From JBCBTJ01 sp964597685 (GTDB lineage: Bacteria; Pseudomonadota; Alphaproteobacteria; Caulobacterales; Hyphomonadaceae): a stretch of 6,359 bases of DNA. Both the position numbers and the translations under genes were made by a program. The notes beneath the pieces were generated by a model. The model worked only from the letters and a program-made list of their open reading frames with translations, was not told the DNA's origin and searched no databases. The stretch's first letter is position 1. Each line of letters opens with the position of its first letter. Below, in pieces: positions 1 to 6,202 of the stretch. The stretch is from positions 1 through 6,359 of the forward strand of contig CAZQZC010000160.1 of assembly GCA_964597685.1 (NCBI GenBank), written 5' to 3'.

Positions 1-615
1 GTCGCGCTTGGGCTCTGGCTTATCTTTGGCGCATTGAGCGAGGTCGGCCGTCGCGGTCTTTGGGATTGGGGCGGAGTTCCGGCGTCGCTTCGCCGTTGTT
101 TCAGGCTTCCGCGTCGTGTTTGGGGCATGACGCTCGCCCATGCCGGCATTGGCGTGTTTATCCTTGGGGCGGTCGTCGAGACGAGCGCCCGGCACGAGCG
201 GACGCTGGCGCTGCCTCTCGGCGGATCGGGCGTGGTTGCCGGGTGGACGTTGACGTTGGAGAGCGTGCAATCCGTCGAAGGCCCGAATTGGTATGCGGAC
301 GAGGCCCGCTTGATCGCCACGCGCGACGGGCGATCGGCCGTGTTGGAGCCGCAGAAACGCATTTATCCCGCGGCGCGCATGCCCACGACGGAGACGGCGA
401 TCTTCAAGACCGGCGGCGGCGACCTCTACGCGGCGTTGGGCGATGCGCGCAGCATAGACGGACGGCGGGAATGGACGTTCCGCGTTTACTACAATCCCCT
501 GATCGATCTTGTCTTCCTCGGGGCTCTCATGATCGCGCTTGGCGGAGTCGTGTCGGCCCTCCCGCGCCGCGCAACGGTCCCTGCGACGTCAGCGAAACCG
601 GTGGCTGCGGAATGA
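1..615 (+). CDS. ccmF: Cytochrome c maturation protein CcmF, C-terminal part (5' end outside window)
   Basis: CcmF is the integral membrane core of the System I (Ccm) haem ligation complex, which with CcmH attaches haem to CXXCH motifs of apocytochrome c on the periplasmic side. Only the last 204 codons are present, open from base 1 in frame 1. Visible are the end of a membrane helix (about residues 1-15 of the fragment), a second helix (about 42-60) beginning GMTLAHAG, a periplasmic stretch (about 62-160) and a final helix (about 166-186). H47 in GMTLAHAG is probably the conserved transmembrane histidine that ligands haem b in CcmF. The segment QKRIYPAARMPTTETAI matches the family's characteristic KR-x-YP...MP-T-E pattern. 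The stop (613-615) overlaps the ccmH start in ATGA, indicating translational coupling. The identification is confident; upstream partners such as ccmE or ccmI are not in view. Confidence 0.93.
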   Translation, partial: VALGLWLIFGALSEVGRRGLWDWGGVPASLRRCFRLPRRVWGMTLAHAGIGVFILGAVVETSARHERTLALPLGGSGVVAGWTLTLESVQSVEGPNWYADEARLIATRDGRSAVLEPQKRIYPAARMPTTETAIFKTGGGDLYAALGDARSIDGRREWTFRVYYNPLIDLVFLGALMIALGGVVSALPRRATVPATSAKPVAAE

Positions 616-1037
616 GCCTCGCGAGCCTGCTTCTTCCCATTTTTCTGCTTGCCGAGGAGCCGGTGCTCGACCCGCGCCAAGAAGCGCGCGCTCAGACATT
701 GATGCGCGAGATCCGATGTGTGGCGTGCGAAAACGAGCCGATTTCCCAGAGCGCGACGCCGATCGCCGAAGATATGCGCGACCGGGTGCGTCAGTTGATT
801 TCGAACGGCGCGAGCGATGACGACGTGCGCGACTGGTTTGTCGACCGCTATGGAGAATTCGTTTTGTTCCGCCCATCCGGAGGCGGTCTTGGCGGGTTTA
901 TCCTCTGGGGCGCTCCATTCTTGATCGTCGCACTTGGCGCGGCGGCTGTGGCGATGTCGCGGCGCGGAGGGCAGGCGAAGGCCCCTGAAGCGGTTGATCC
1001 GGCCGCGCTGGACGAATCCGGCCCCACGGCTCCGTGA
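612..1037 (+). CDS. ccmH: Cytochrome c maturation protein CcmH (CycL-type thiol oxidoreductase)
   Basis: CcmH is a membrane-anchored thiol-disulfide protein that keeps the apocytochrome CXXCH cysteines reduced for haem ligation by CcmF. The 141-residue product is the short CcmH/CycL form, without the fused TPR (CcmI) domain of E. coli CcmH. It has an N-terminal hydrophobic segment (about 2-14, likely signal peptide), the redox motif IRCVACENEPISQS with C36 and C39 (CXXC), the three-helix region through about residue 85 including DWFVDRYGEFVLFRP, a single membrane helix at about 95-115 and a short cytoplasmic tail. The usual family motif is close to LRCxVCQ(N/G)QSI; here it reads ENE in place of QNQ, an acidic variant next to the active site. 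The start is the ATG inside the ATGA overlap with ccmF. No ccmI gene follows; it may lie upstream or elsewhere. Confidence 0.93.
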   Translation: MSLASLLLPIFLLAEEPVLDPRQEARAQTLMREIRCVACENEPISQSATPIAEDMRDRVRQLISNGASDDDVRDWFVDRYGEFVLFRPSGGGLGGFILWGAPFLIVALGAAAVAMSRRGGQAKAPEAVDPAALDESGPTAP

Positions 1038-1090
1038 GTTTCATTCATCGTCGCGACACCCATCTCCCTGCGCGACAGAGGCTGATCACG

Positions 1091-1095
1091 AAGGA
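1091..1095 (+). promoter_or_regulatory. Ribosome binding site of the hydrolase-OsmC gene
   Basis: AAGGA lies eight bases before the ATG at 1104 and settles this start. The 66-base gap after ccmH shows no recognisable terminator or clear promoter, so read-through from the ccm operon remains possible. Confidence 0.6.
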
Positions 1096-1103
1096 CATAT
1101 CGC

Positions 1104-2315
1104 ATGCCGCAGCGCGTTGAATTCAAAAACAGCGAAGGCCAGACTTTGTCCGGCCGACTGGACTTGCCGGCGGGCCGCGTACGGGCCGGGGCCCTGTTTG
1201 CACACTGCTTTTCTTGCTCAAAAGACTTCGTCGCGGCGCGGTCGATCGCGCGCCGCCTAACCCAGCACGGGATCGGCGTTTTGCGTTTCGATTTCACGGG
1301 CCTCGGCGAATCCGCCGGCGATTTTGCGGACACCAATTTCTCGTCCAACCTCGACGACCTCGTTGCTGCGGCTGACTGGCTGCGCGAACAGCACGGGCCT
1401 CCAGCGCTCTTGATCGGCCATTCGCTGGGTGGCGCTGCCGTGGTCGCCGCCTCCTCGCGTATTCCGGACGCCATGGCGGTCGCCACGATTGGCGCCCCAG
1501 CCGACGCAGAGCACGTGATCCACAATTTCGGCGACCGCCTCGACGAAATCGAAACCCGCGGCTTGGCGGACGTCTCTCTGGCCGGGCGTCCCTTTACGAT
1601 CAAAAAGCAATTCGTAGACGACGTCCGCGGCGCGCGAGTCCGCGACGCTGCGGCGACTCTCAGAAAACCGCTCTTGGTTCTTCATGCGCCGACCGACGAG
1701 GTGGTTGGCATCGACAATGCGACCGGCCTTTTTATCGCCGCCAAGCACCCCAAGAGTTTTGTGAGCCTGGACACAGCCGATCACCTGCTCACGCGTCCCG
1801 CCGACGCCGAGTTCGCCGCGGACGTCATCTCAGGCTGGGCCGGCCGATACATCGGAAGCGCTAAGGCCGACAGCGCCGCCGGCTCGCCGGCCGACCGGGC
1901 GGTGCATGTTAAGGAAACCGGGGCCGGCAAATTTGAGAACGCGATCGCAATGGGGCCGTTCGACCTGATCGCGGACGAACCCAAATCCTTTGGCGGCGAT
2001 GATAACGGACCGAATCCGTACGATCTCCTCACCGCATCGTTGGGCGCTTGCACCTCGATGACGCTGCGCATGTACGCTGACCGCAAGGGCTTGCCGCTGG
2101 ACAGGGTTCGGGTTCGGCTAACCCACGCCAAAGACCATGCCGACGATTGCGAGCATTGCGAGGAGGGGCGTAAAGTCGATGTCTTTGAGAAAGAGATCAC
2201 CTTGGAAGGCGATCTGACTGATGCACAGCGCCAGCGCCTTCTGGAGATCGCAGACCGTTGTCCAGTGCATCGCACGCTACATGAGCCCGTGGTGGTGCGA
2301 ACCAAGCTGGTCTAA
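1104..2315 (+). CDS. Bifunctional alpha/beta hydrolase - OsmC family protein
   Basis: This 403-residue protein fuses two domains. Residues 1-250 form an alpha/beta hydrolase: nucleophile elbow GHSLGG with S107, acid probably D198 in HAPTDEV, and histidine H227 in DTADHLL complete a plausible triad; HCFSCSK (34-40) occupies the oxyanion-loop region. Residues about 265-403 form an OsmC/Ohr-type domain, with C316 in ASLGACTSMT and C386 in DRCPVH as the expected peroxidatic and resolving cysteines. A second cluster, H341, H345, C349 and C352, is typical of one OsmC subfamily. OsmC/Ohr proteins reduce organic hydroperoxides; the hydrolase substrate is unknown. A linker rich in Ala, Gly and Ser (about 252-264) joins the domains. 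AAGGA at 1091-1095, eight bases before the ATG, supports the start. It is separated by 66 bases from ccmH and 110 bases from degP, so it may be its own unit. The domain combination is a known bifunctional family. Confidence 0.9.
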   Translation: MPQRVEFKNSEGQTLSGRLDLPAGRVRAGALFAHCFSCSKDFVAARSIARRLTQHGIGVLRFDFTGLGESAGDFADTNFSSNLDDLVAAADWLREQHGPPALLIGHSLGGAAVVAASSRIPDAMAVATIGAPADAEHVIHNFGDRLDEIETRGLADVSLAGRPFTIKKQFVDDVRGARVRDAAATLRKPLLVLHAPTDEVVGIDNATGLFIAAKHPKSFVSLDTADHLLTRPADAEFAADVISGWAGRYIGSAKADSAAGSPADRAVHVKETGAGKFENAIAMGPFDLIADEPKSFGGDDNGPNPYDLLTASLGACTSMTLRMYADRKGLPLDRVRVRLTHAKDHADDCEHCEEGRKVDVFEKEITLEGDLTDAQRQRLLEIADRCPVHRTLHEPVVVRTKLV

Positions 2316-2340
2316 CCCAGTGTTCGACTCGCGTTGCGTG

Positions 2341-2368
2341 ACTGAACTTTAATGACCATCTCCATTAT
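2341..2368 (+). promoter_or_regulatory. Possible stress-type promoter upstream of degP (weak)
   Basis: ACTGAAC (2341-2347), then 12 bases, then CTCCATTAT (2360-2368) loosely resembles a sigma-32-like promoter (CTTGAA ... CCCCATnT), which would suit a degP-family gene. The match is partial in both elements. An alternative -10-like TTATAT lies at 2374-2379 without a good -35. A sigma-E reading (GAACTT at 2344-2349) lacks a correctly spaced -10. The site is offered only as the best candidate in the 110-base gap. Confidence 0.25.
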
Positions 2369-2409
2369 CGGTCTTATATCAATTGAACGGCGAAGAGCTG
2401 CGAGAAAAC

Positions 2410-2414
2410 AGGAG
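2410..2414 (+). promoter_or_regulatory. Ribosome binding site deciding the degP start
   Basis: AGGAG is 11 bases before the ATG at 2426 but only 2 bases before an in-frame TTG at 2417. Two bases is too close for initiation, so the ATG at 2426 is preferred, giving a protein three residues shorter than the longest reading frame. Confidence 0.55.
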
Positions 2415-2425
2415 TTTTGACAACA

Positions 2426-3937
2426 ATGGCTCACCTTTTCAGCGGAAACGCGCGGACATTTGCGGCCATGTTGTTTGGCGGCGCTGCGGTTGGTCTGGTT
2501 GCGATCGCGCCGCAATTCATGTCGCAGGCGGACGCGCGCCCGATCACGATCGAGGCGCCGAAGGGCGCGCCGCTCAGCTTCGCCGATCTTATTGAAAGCG
2601 TGTCGCCAGCGGTCGTCAGTGTGAACGTGGTCTCCGAACGCCAAAGCGGACGCTTGGCGGATCTTGACCAATTCTTTGAGCAGTTCCGCGGTCTGCCTGG
2701 CTTTGAGGAGTTTCGCCGTCGCCAGGAAGAAGCGCCGCCGCGCGAGGCTCGCTCGCTTGGATCGGGTTTCTTTATCTCGGATGAAGGCTTCATCGTGACC
2801 AACAATCATGTCGTGGCCAATGCAACGGAGATCGAAGTCGTGTTGAGCGACGGCACGTCGCTCCAAGCCGAACTCGTGGGCACCGATCCGCAGACGGACC
2901 TCGCCGTCATTAAGACGATTGAGGACGACACATACCCCTACGTCGAATTCGCAAGCGCGGACGAGATGCGCGTGGGCGACTGGGTGGTCGCGCTCGGCAA
3001 TCCCTTCGGTCTGCAGAGCACGGCGACGGCGGGCATCATCTCCGCGGACGGCCGCCAGATTGGCGGCGACAGTCCCTACACCGATTTCTTGCAGATCGAC
3101 GCGCCCATCAATCGCGGCAATTCCGGCGGTCCGACCTTTGATCTGAACGGCCGCGTCATCGGGGTGAACACGGCGATCTTTTCGCCGAGCGGCGGATCGG
3201 TGGGCATCGGCTTCGCAATCCCCGCGGACCTTGCGGTTCAGGTGACGGACCAATTGATCCGCACGGGTCGCGTGTCGCGCGGCTGGCTCGGCGTATCGAT
3301 CCAGGATGTCACCGAGGATATGGCCGACGCCTTGAGCCTCGCGTCGAACGACGGCGCCATCGTGTCCGACCTACTCGCCGACGGGCCGGCGCTCAGATCC
3401 GGCATCCGGCGCGGCGATATCATCGTTGAGATCAATGGCTCTGAGGTCGAAGACGCAACGGATGTCACCCGGAAAGTTGGCGGACTTCTCGCCGGCTCTC
3501 AAAACGAGTTCGTCGTCCTGCGCGACGGCGAGCGGACGCCGGTCACGGTGACCGTGGGCGAGCGCCCATCCGATCCGAACGCCGTCCCGGCGGCCGGCTC
3601 TCAAGCGCCTGATTTGGCGCCCGACGGCGAACTCTGGGGGCTCGGCGTCGAATTGTCGGCGTTAGACGACGACGCTCGAACCAATCTGGGCCTCAGCGAC
3701 GACGAAGCCGGCGTCTTGGTGACGGGCGTGGATCCGGACAGTCCGCTTCGCGACATCGGCATTGTTCGTCCCGGCGTCGCCATTCTCGAGGTGAACGGCA
3801 GCGAGGTCAGCTCCGGCGAGGATTTCCAATCGGCGATCGACGCGGCTCGCAGCCAGGGCAAGGAGCAGGTTCTGCTTGCGGTGCGGGCTGGAACCCGGAC
3901 CCTGTTCGCAACGGCGGACATCACCGAGGAAGAGTGA
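2426..3937 (+). CDS. degP: Periplasmic serine protease/chaperone of the DegP/HtrA (Do) family
   Basis: DegP-type proteases degrade or hold misfolded periplasmic and outer-membrane proteins. The 503-residue product starts with a signal peptide whose hydrophobic core is at about residues 12-30 and whose signal peptidase I site is probably ADA|R after A37. The trypsin-like domain covers about 50-270 with the complete triad: H128 in TNNHVV, D158 in QTDLAV and S233 in GNSGG. PDZ1 spans about 285-378 (carboxylate-binding loop near RGWLGV, 286-290) and PDZ2 about 403-490 (WGLGVEL at its start), separated by a short Pro/Ala-rich linker (381-400). Two PDZ domains and this length fit DegP/DegQ rather than one-PDZ DegS. 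Residues 72-110, a charged loop before the catalytic core, correspond to the family's LA loop. A two-component pair follows 9 bases downstream, suggesting cotranscription and a role in envelope stress. DegP versus DegQ paralogy cannot be resolved here. Confidence 0.93.
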   Translation: MAHLFSGNARTFAAMLFGGAAVGLVAIAPQFMSQADARPITIEAPKGAPLSFADLIESVSPAVVSVNVVSERQSGRLADLDQFFEQFRGLPGFEEFRRRQEEAPPREARSLGSGFFISDEGFIVTNNHVVANATEIEVVLSDGTSLQAELVGTDPQTDLAVIKTIEDDTYPYVEFASADEMRVGDWVVALGNPFGLQSTATAGIISADGRQIGGDSPYTDFLQIDAPINRGNSGGPTFDLNGRVIGVNTAIFSPSGGSVGIGFAIPADLAVQVTDQLIRTGRVSRGWLGVSIQDVTEDMADALSLASNDGAIVSDLLADGPALRSGIRRGDIIVEINGSEVEDATDVTRKVGGLLAGSQNEFVVLRDGERTPVTVTVGERPSDPNAVPAAGSQAPDLAPDGELWGLGVELSALDDDARTNLGLSDDEAGVLVTGVDPDSPLRDIGIVRPGVAILEVNGSEVSSGEDFQSAIDAARSQGKEQVLLAVRAGTRTLFATADITEEE

Positions 3938-3940
3938 GGG
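3936..3940 (+). promoter_or_regulatory. Ribosome binding site of the response regulator, overlapping the degP stop
   Basis: GAGGG shares its first two bases with the degP TGA stop and lies six bases before the ATG at 3947. This layout implies coupled translation of protease and regulator. Confidence 0.55.
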
Positions 3941-3946
3941 CCCGCG

Positions 3947-4618
3947 ATGCGCGTGCTTGTCATTGAAGACGACAAGGATACGGCGGCCTTTATCTCCCGC
4001 GTCCTCGAGGACGCCGGGCACGCCGTCGACCTAGCGCATGACGGTGATAGCGGCTTGGTGCTGGCGCGGTCGGAGGTATACGACGCGTTGGTTGTCGATC
4101 GTATGCTGCCGGAAACGGACGGCCTGTCCCTCGTGCGCGATTATCGCGACGGCGGCGGGGCCGCGCCCGCTCTGTTCTTGTCGGCGCTGGGCGACGTCGA
4201 CCATCGCGTCGAAGGCCTGAAGGCCGGGGCCGACGATTACCTGGCCAAGCCTTTCGCACCCAGCGAGCTCGCCGCTCGCGTGGAGGCGCTTGGACGGCGT
4301 CAGTCGGGCGAAGCCCCGATCACGGTTCTTCGCGCCGGCGACCTGGAAATGGACCTGCTCGCGCGCAAGGTGACGCGAGCCGGCAAGAAGATCGACCTGC
4401 AGCCGCGGGAGTTTCGGCTGCTCGAATATCTCTTGCGTAACGCGGGACAGGTGGTGACGCGCACCATGTTGCTAGAGAAGGTCTGGGATTATCATTTCGA
4501 TCCCCAGACCAACGTGATCGACGTGCATATTTCGCGCCTTCGCGCAAAGATCGATAAGGAATTCGAAGAGCCGCTTCTTCACACGGTTCGCGGAGCGGGG
4601 TATCGCCTCCAGGTATGA
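3947..4618 (+). CDS. OmpR/PhoB-family two-component response regulator
   Basis: This is a DNA-binding transcription regulator switched by phosphorylation. The 223-residue product has the usual two domains. The receiver domain (about 1-115) has acid pocket E7-D8-D9, phosphoacceptor D51 in VVDRMLPETDG, switch residue S79 and invariant K101 in YLAKPF. The winged-helix DNA-binding domain (about 126-222) shows LQPREFRLLEYLLRN, the recognition-helix region NVIDVHISRLRAKID and the C-terminal hairpin TVRGAGYRL. Length and motifs are normal for the family, with no missing key residue. The gene begins 9 bases after degP, and its stop overlaps the kinase start (ATGA), so the two products are almost surely cognate partners. 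Position matches feuP of rhizobia, but the sequence (MLPETDG, LFLSALGDVDHRVEGL) reads more like the CusR/CopR-type branch, so no symbol is given. Target genes are unknown; degP is the obvious candidate. Confidence 0.94.
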   Translation: MRVLVIEDDKDTAAFISRVLEDAGHAVDLAHDGDSGLVLARSEVYDALVVDRMLPETDGLSLVRDYRDGGGAAPALFLSALGDVDHRVEGLKAGADDYLAKPFAPSELAARVEALGRRQSGEAPITVLRAGDLEMDLLARKVTRAGKKIDLQPREFRLLEYLLRNAGQVVTRTMLLEKVWDYHFDPQTNVIDVHISRLRAKIDKEFEEPLLHTVRGAGYRLQV

Positions 4619-6018
4619 ACTTGGCCCGGCCGGCATTCGCGCGCACGACAACGTTCCGGCTGGCGCTGTTAAACGCCGTTCTGTTTGCGATCTTTTCTCT
4701 GGCCCTGCTGGCGTATTTGTACGCGACCACTTTTGGTTACGTACGCGCGCGCGGCGACCAGCGTCTTAACGCCGAAATCGAAGAATTGCTGACGGCCTAT
4801 GACGCCGGCGGTTTGGACCGGCTCAACCAGTCGATCGTTGAACGCGCGGCCAATCGTTGGGATCGACGCTATTTCTATCTTGCTGACGGCGAGGGCGAAA
4901 AGATCGCTGGAGACTTTTCCCAGCTGCCCGTCGATCCGCCGGGCCTTGGCGTCTTTCCCATATCCTTTGAGTTCGACATCGTCAGCGTCAATGGCGCAGA
5001 GCGCTCGACCCGCGGCGCAGAAGGGCGGGTGACCTCGTTGCCGAACGGCGGCGTCTTGATGGTGGCCTACGACACCCAGGAGCAAGGCGAATTGATGTCG
5101 CGGATCACGCGCGCCGTCTGGACCGCCGCGCCCATTGGCTTGCTCTTGTCGTTGATTGGCGGCGTGGTGATTTCGAGAACGGCGGCGCGTCGCGCCGACG
5201 CGTTGGCGCGGACTGCAGCAGAGGTCATGGCGGGAGATTTGTCGCGACGCGCGCCTGTGCGCGGCTCCGGGGACGAGTTCGATCGGCTGTCGGAGCGTCT
5301 CAACGCCATGCTTGAACGCCTCGAATCCCTCGTTATGGCGACCCGGCATGCGGGCGACGCTTTGGCGCACGATCTACGCTCACCGCTCACGCGGCTCCGC
5401 AATCGGCTTGAGACCGCCCTGTCCGAGCCAATGTCGCGCGAAACGGCGGAAGAGACGCTGGGACGGACCTTGGACGAGGTCGATCAGGTGCTCGCGACGT
5501 TTAACGCCATCCTGCGGCTGTCGCGGTTGAAGGCTGGCGACAGCGGTCGGCTGACCCGTTTGGACGCAAGTGAAATCGCCGCGCAAATCGCCGATCTGTT
5601 CGAGCCGGTCTGCGAAGACCGCAAGGTTGCGTTCAACGTGGCGATAACGCGAAATCTGCAAATCTTGGGCGATCGCGAATTGATCTCGCAAGCGCTGTCG
5701 AATCTGCTCGACAATGCTGTGAAGTATACGCCCGACGGCGGCGCCATCTCATTTCGCGCCGTGCGGACGTCGCGGGGCGATGTGGAATTTTCGGTCAAGG
5801 ACACCGGCCCAGGCATTCCCGCCCACGCCAGGCCCGACGTGGTGAAACGGTTTGTTCGCTTGGAGGCCAGCCGGTCCGAGCCGGGCTCGGGTTTGGGCTT
5901 GGCCTTGGTTGACGCCGTGGCCGAACTTCACAAGGGCGTCCTCGATTTATGCGACGGCGACGGAGATGCGTCGTCGCCAGGGCTAAGAGCAATTCTCCGC
6001 CTTCCACGCGCGGGATAG
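4615..6018 (+). CDS. Membrane sensor histidine kinase, partner of the upstream regulator
   Basis: This is the inner-membrane sensor that autophosphorylates and passes phosphate to the response regulator encoded just before it. The 467-residue protein has a first membrane helix at about 15-38, a periplasmic sensor region of about 130 residues (39-167), a second helix at about 168-187 and a HAMP linker at about 188-240. The HisKA domain carries the phosphorylated H252 in AHDLRSPLTRL. The HATPase_c domain has N box NLLDNAVKY (N363, N366, K369), G1 box DTGPGIP (396-402), F-box region KRFVRL and G2 box GSGLGLAL (424-431). All catalytic motifs are intact. The ATG at 4615 overlaps the regulator stop. 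The sensor region, including RWDRRYFYLAD and the later EGRVTSLPNGGVLMVAYD, gives no recognisable ligand motif, so the signal is unknown. No glnE gene follows directly, unlike in some relatives. Confidence 0.94.
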   Translation: MNLARPAFARTTTFRLALLNAVLFAIFSLALLAYLYATTFGYVRARGDQRLNAEIEELLTAYDAGGLDRLNQSIVERAANRWDRRYFYLADGEGEKIAGDFSQLPVDPPGLGVFPISFEFDIVSVNGAERSTRGAEGRVTSLPNGGVLMVAYDTQEQGELMSRITRAVWTAAPIGLLLSLIGGVVISRTAARRADALARTAAEVMAGDLSRRAPVRGSGDEFDRLSERLNAMLERLESLVMATRHAGDALAHDLRSPLTRLRNRLETALSEPMSRETAEETLGRTLDEVDQVLATFNAILRLSRLKAGDSGRLTRLDASEIAAQIADLFEPVCEDRKVAFNVAITRNLQILGDRELISQALSNLLDNAVKYTPDGGAISFRAVRTSRGDVEFSVKDTGPGIPAHARPDVVKRFVRLEASRSEPGSGLGLALVDAVAELHKGVLDLCDGDGDASSPGLRAILRLPRAG

Positions 6019-6039
6019 GCATGCGGCGTAAAACGTAGA

Positions 6040-6060
6040 TTTCGCGCCGAGGGCGAGAAA
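6040..6060 (+). other. Compact hairpin after the kinase gene
   Basis: TTTC-g-CGCC-gag-GGCG-a-GAAA folds into two 4-base-pair helices separated by one G-A mismatch, with a 3-base loop. It starts 22 bases after the kinase stop. No T run follows, so it is not a standard terminator; it could stabilise the mRNA 3' end or assist termination further on. Confidence 0.35.
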
Positions 6061-6066
6061 CGCACG

Positions 6067-6120
6067 AGCGCCAAGGTTGTATTGAGGCCATAGCAAATTT
6101 ATTACTGCTTGCGCTTTTTT
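6067..6120 (+). terminator. Possible long-loop intrinsic terminator of the degP-regulator-kinase operon
   Basis: AGCGCCAAG (6067-6075) pairs with CTTGCGCT (6108-6115), giving eight base pairs with one bulged C at 6072. TTTTT (6116-6120) follows directly. The 32-base loop is unusually long for an intrinsic terminator, which lowers confidence. The position, just after the last gene of the unit and before the next promoter, is right for a terminator. Confidence 0.4.
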
Positions 6121-6162
6121 GCCATCCAAACTGTGACAAGGATCACGTGTGACAGTAATAAA
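6098..6162. repeat. Perfect 10-base inverted repeat flanking the CRP-like site
   Basis: TTTATTACTG at 6098-6107 is the exact reverse complement of CAGTAATAAA at 6153-6162. The arms are 45 bases apart and enclose the T run and the TGTGA-N6-TCACG motif. The repeat could be a paired operator or, in RNA, a weak long-range stem. Confidence 0.45.
6132..6147 (+). promoter_or_regulatory. CRP/FNR-family-like activator site
   Basis: TGTGACAAGGATCACG matches the CRP consensus TGTGA-N6-TCACA at 9 of 10 defined bases. A further GTGA half-site (6149-6152) follows after two bases, so TGTGACA is directly repeated at 6132-6138 and 6148-6154, exactly 16 bases apart. The site is centred at 6139.5, about 40 bases before the start predicted from the -10 element. 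That is class II activator spacing. Which CRP/FNR-family protein would bind is unknown. Confidence 0.5.
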
Positions 6163-6167
6163 ACAAA

Positions 6168-6173
6168 TATAAA
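6168..6173 (+). promoter_or_regulatory. Probable -10 element of the promoter for the last gene
   Basis: TATAAA differs from TATAAT at one base and sits in the most AT-rich stretch of the window. No -35 with 16-18 base spacing is seen; the nearest, GTGACA (6149-6154), is only 13 bases away. That fits an activator-dependent promoter. The inferred transcription start is about 6180. Confidence 0.45.
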
Positions 6174-6202
6174 TCAGCCGGATAAGCGGATCACACTTTT
6201 GT

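Noticed and set aside
848..1603. 251-codon open frame on the minus strand across ccmH and the hydrolase
   Set aside because: It spans two confident + strand genes and has low-complexity Ser/Arg/Ala content typical of a shadow.
2322..2347. Hairpin GTTC ... GAAC after the hydrolase-OsmC gene as a terminator
   Set aside because: Pairing is interrupted by a four-base mismatch, the inner stem is only three base pairs, and no T run of note follows.
2344..2376. Sigma-E-type promoter (GAACTT ... TCTTA) upstream of degP
   Set aside because: The spacer would be 22 bases, too long for the sigma-E consensus of about 16.
2417..2419. TTG as the degP start
   Set aside because: The AGGAG sequence is only two bases upstream; the ATG at 2426 has workable spacing.
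2312..3253. 313-codon open frame on the minus strand opposite degP
   Set aside because: It lies antisense to a clearly recognised protease, is rich in Arg/His/Asp as expected for a shadow frame in GC-rich DNA, and resembles no family.
3947..6018. Naming the two-component pair feuP/feuQ
   Set aside because: Position agrees, but receiver and kinase motif wording resembles other OmpR-type branches more; orthology cannot be claimed without a phylogeny.
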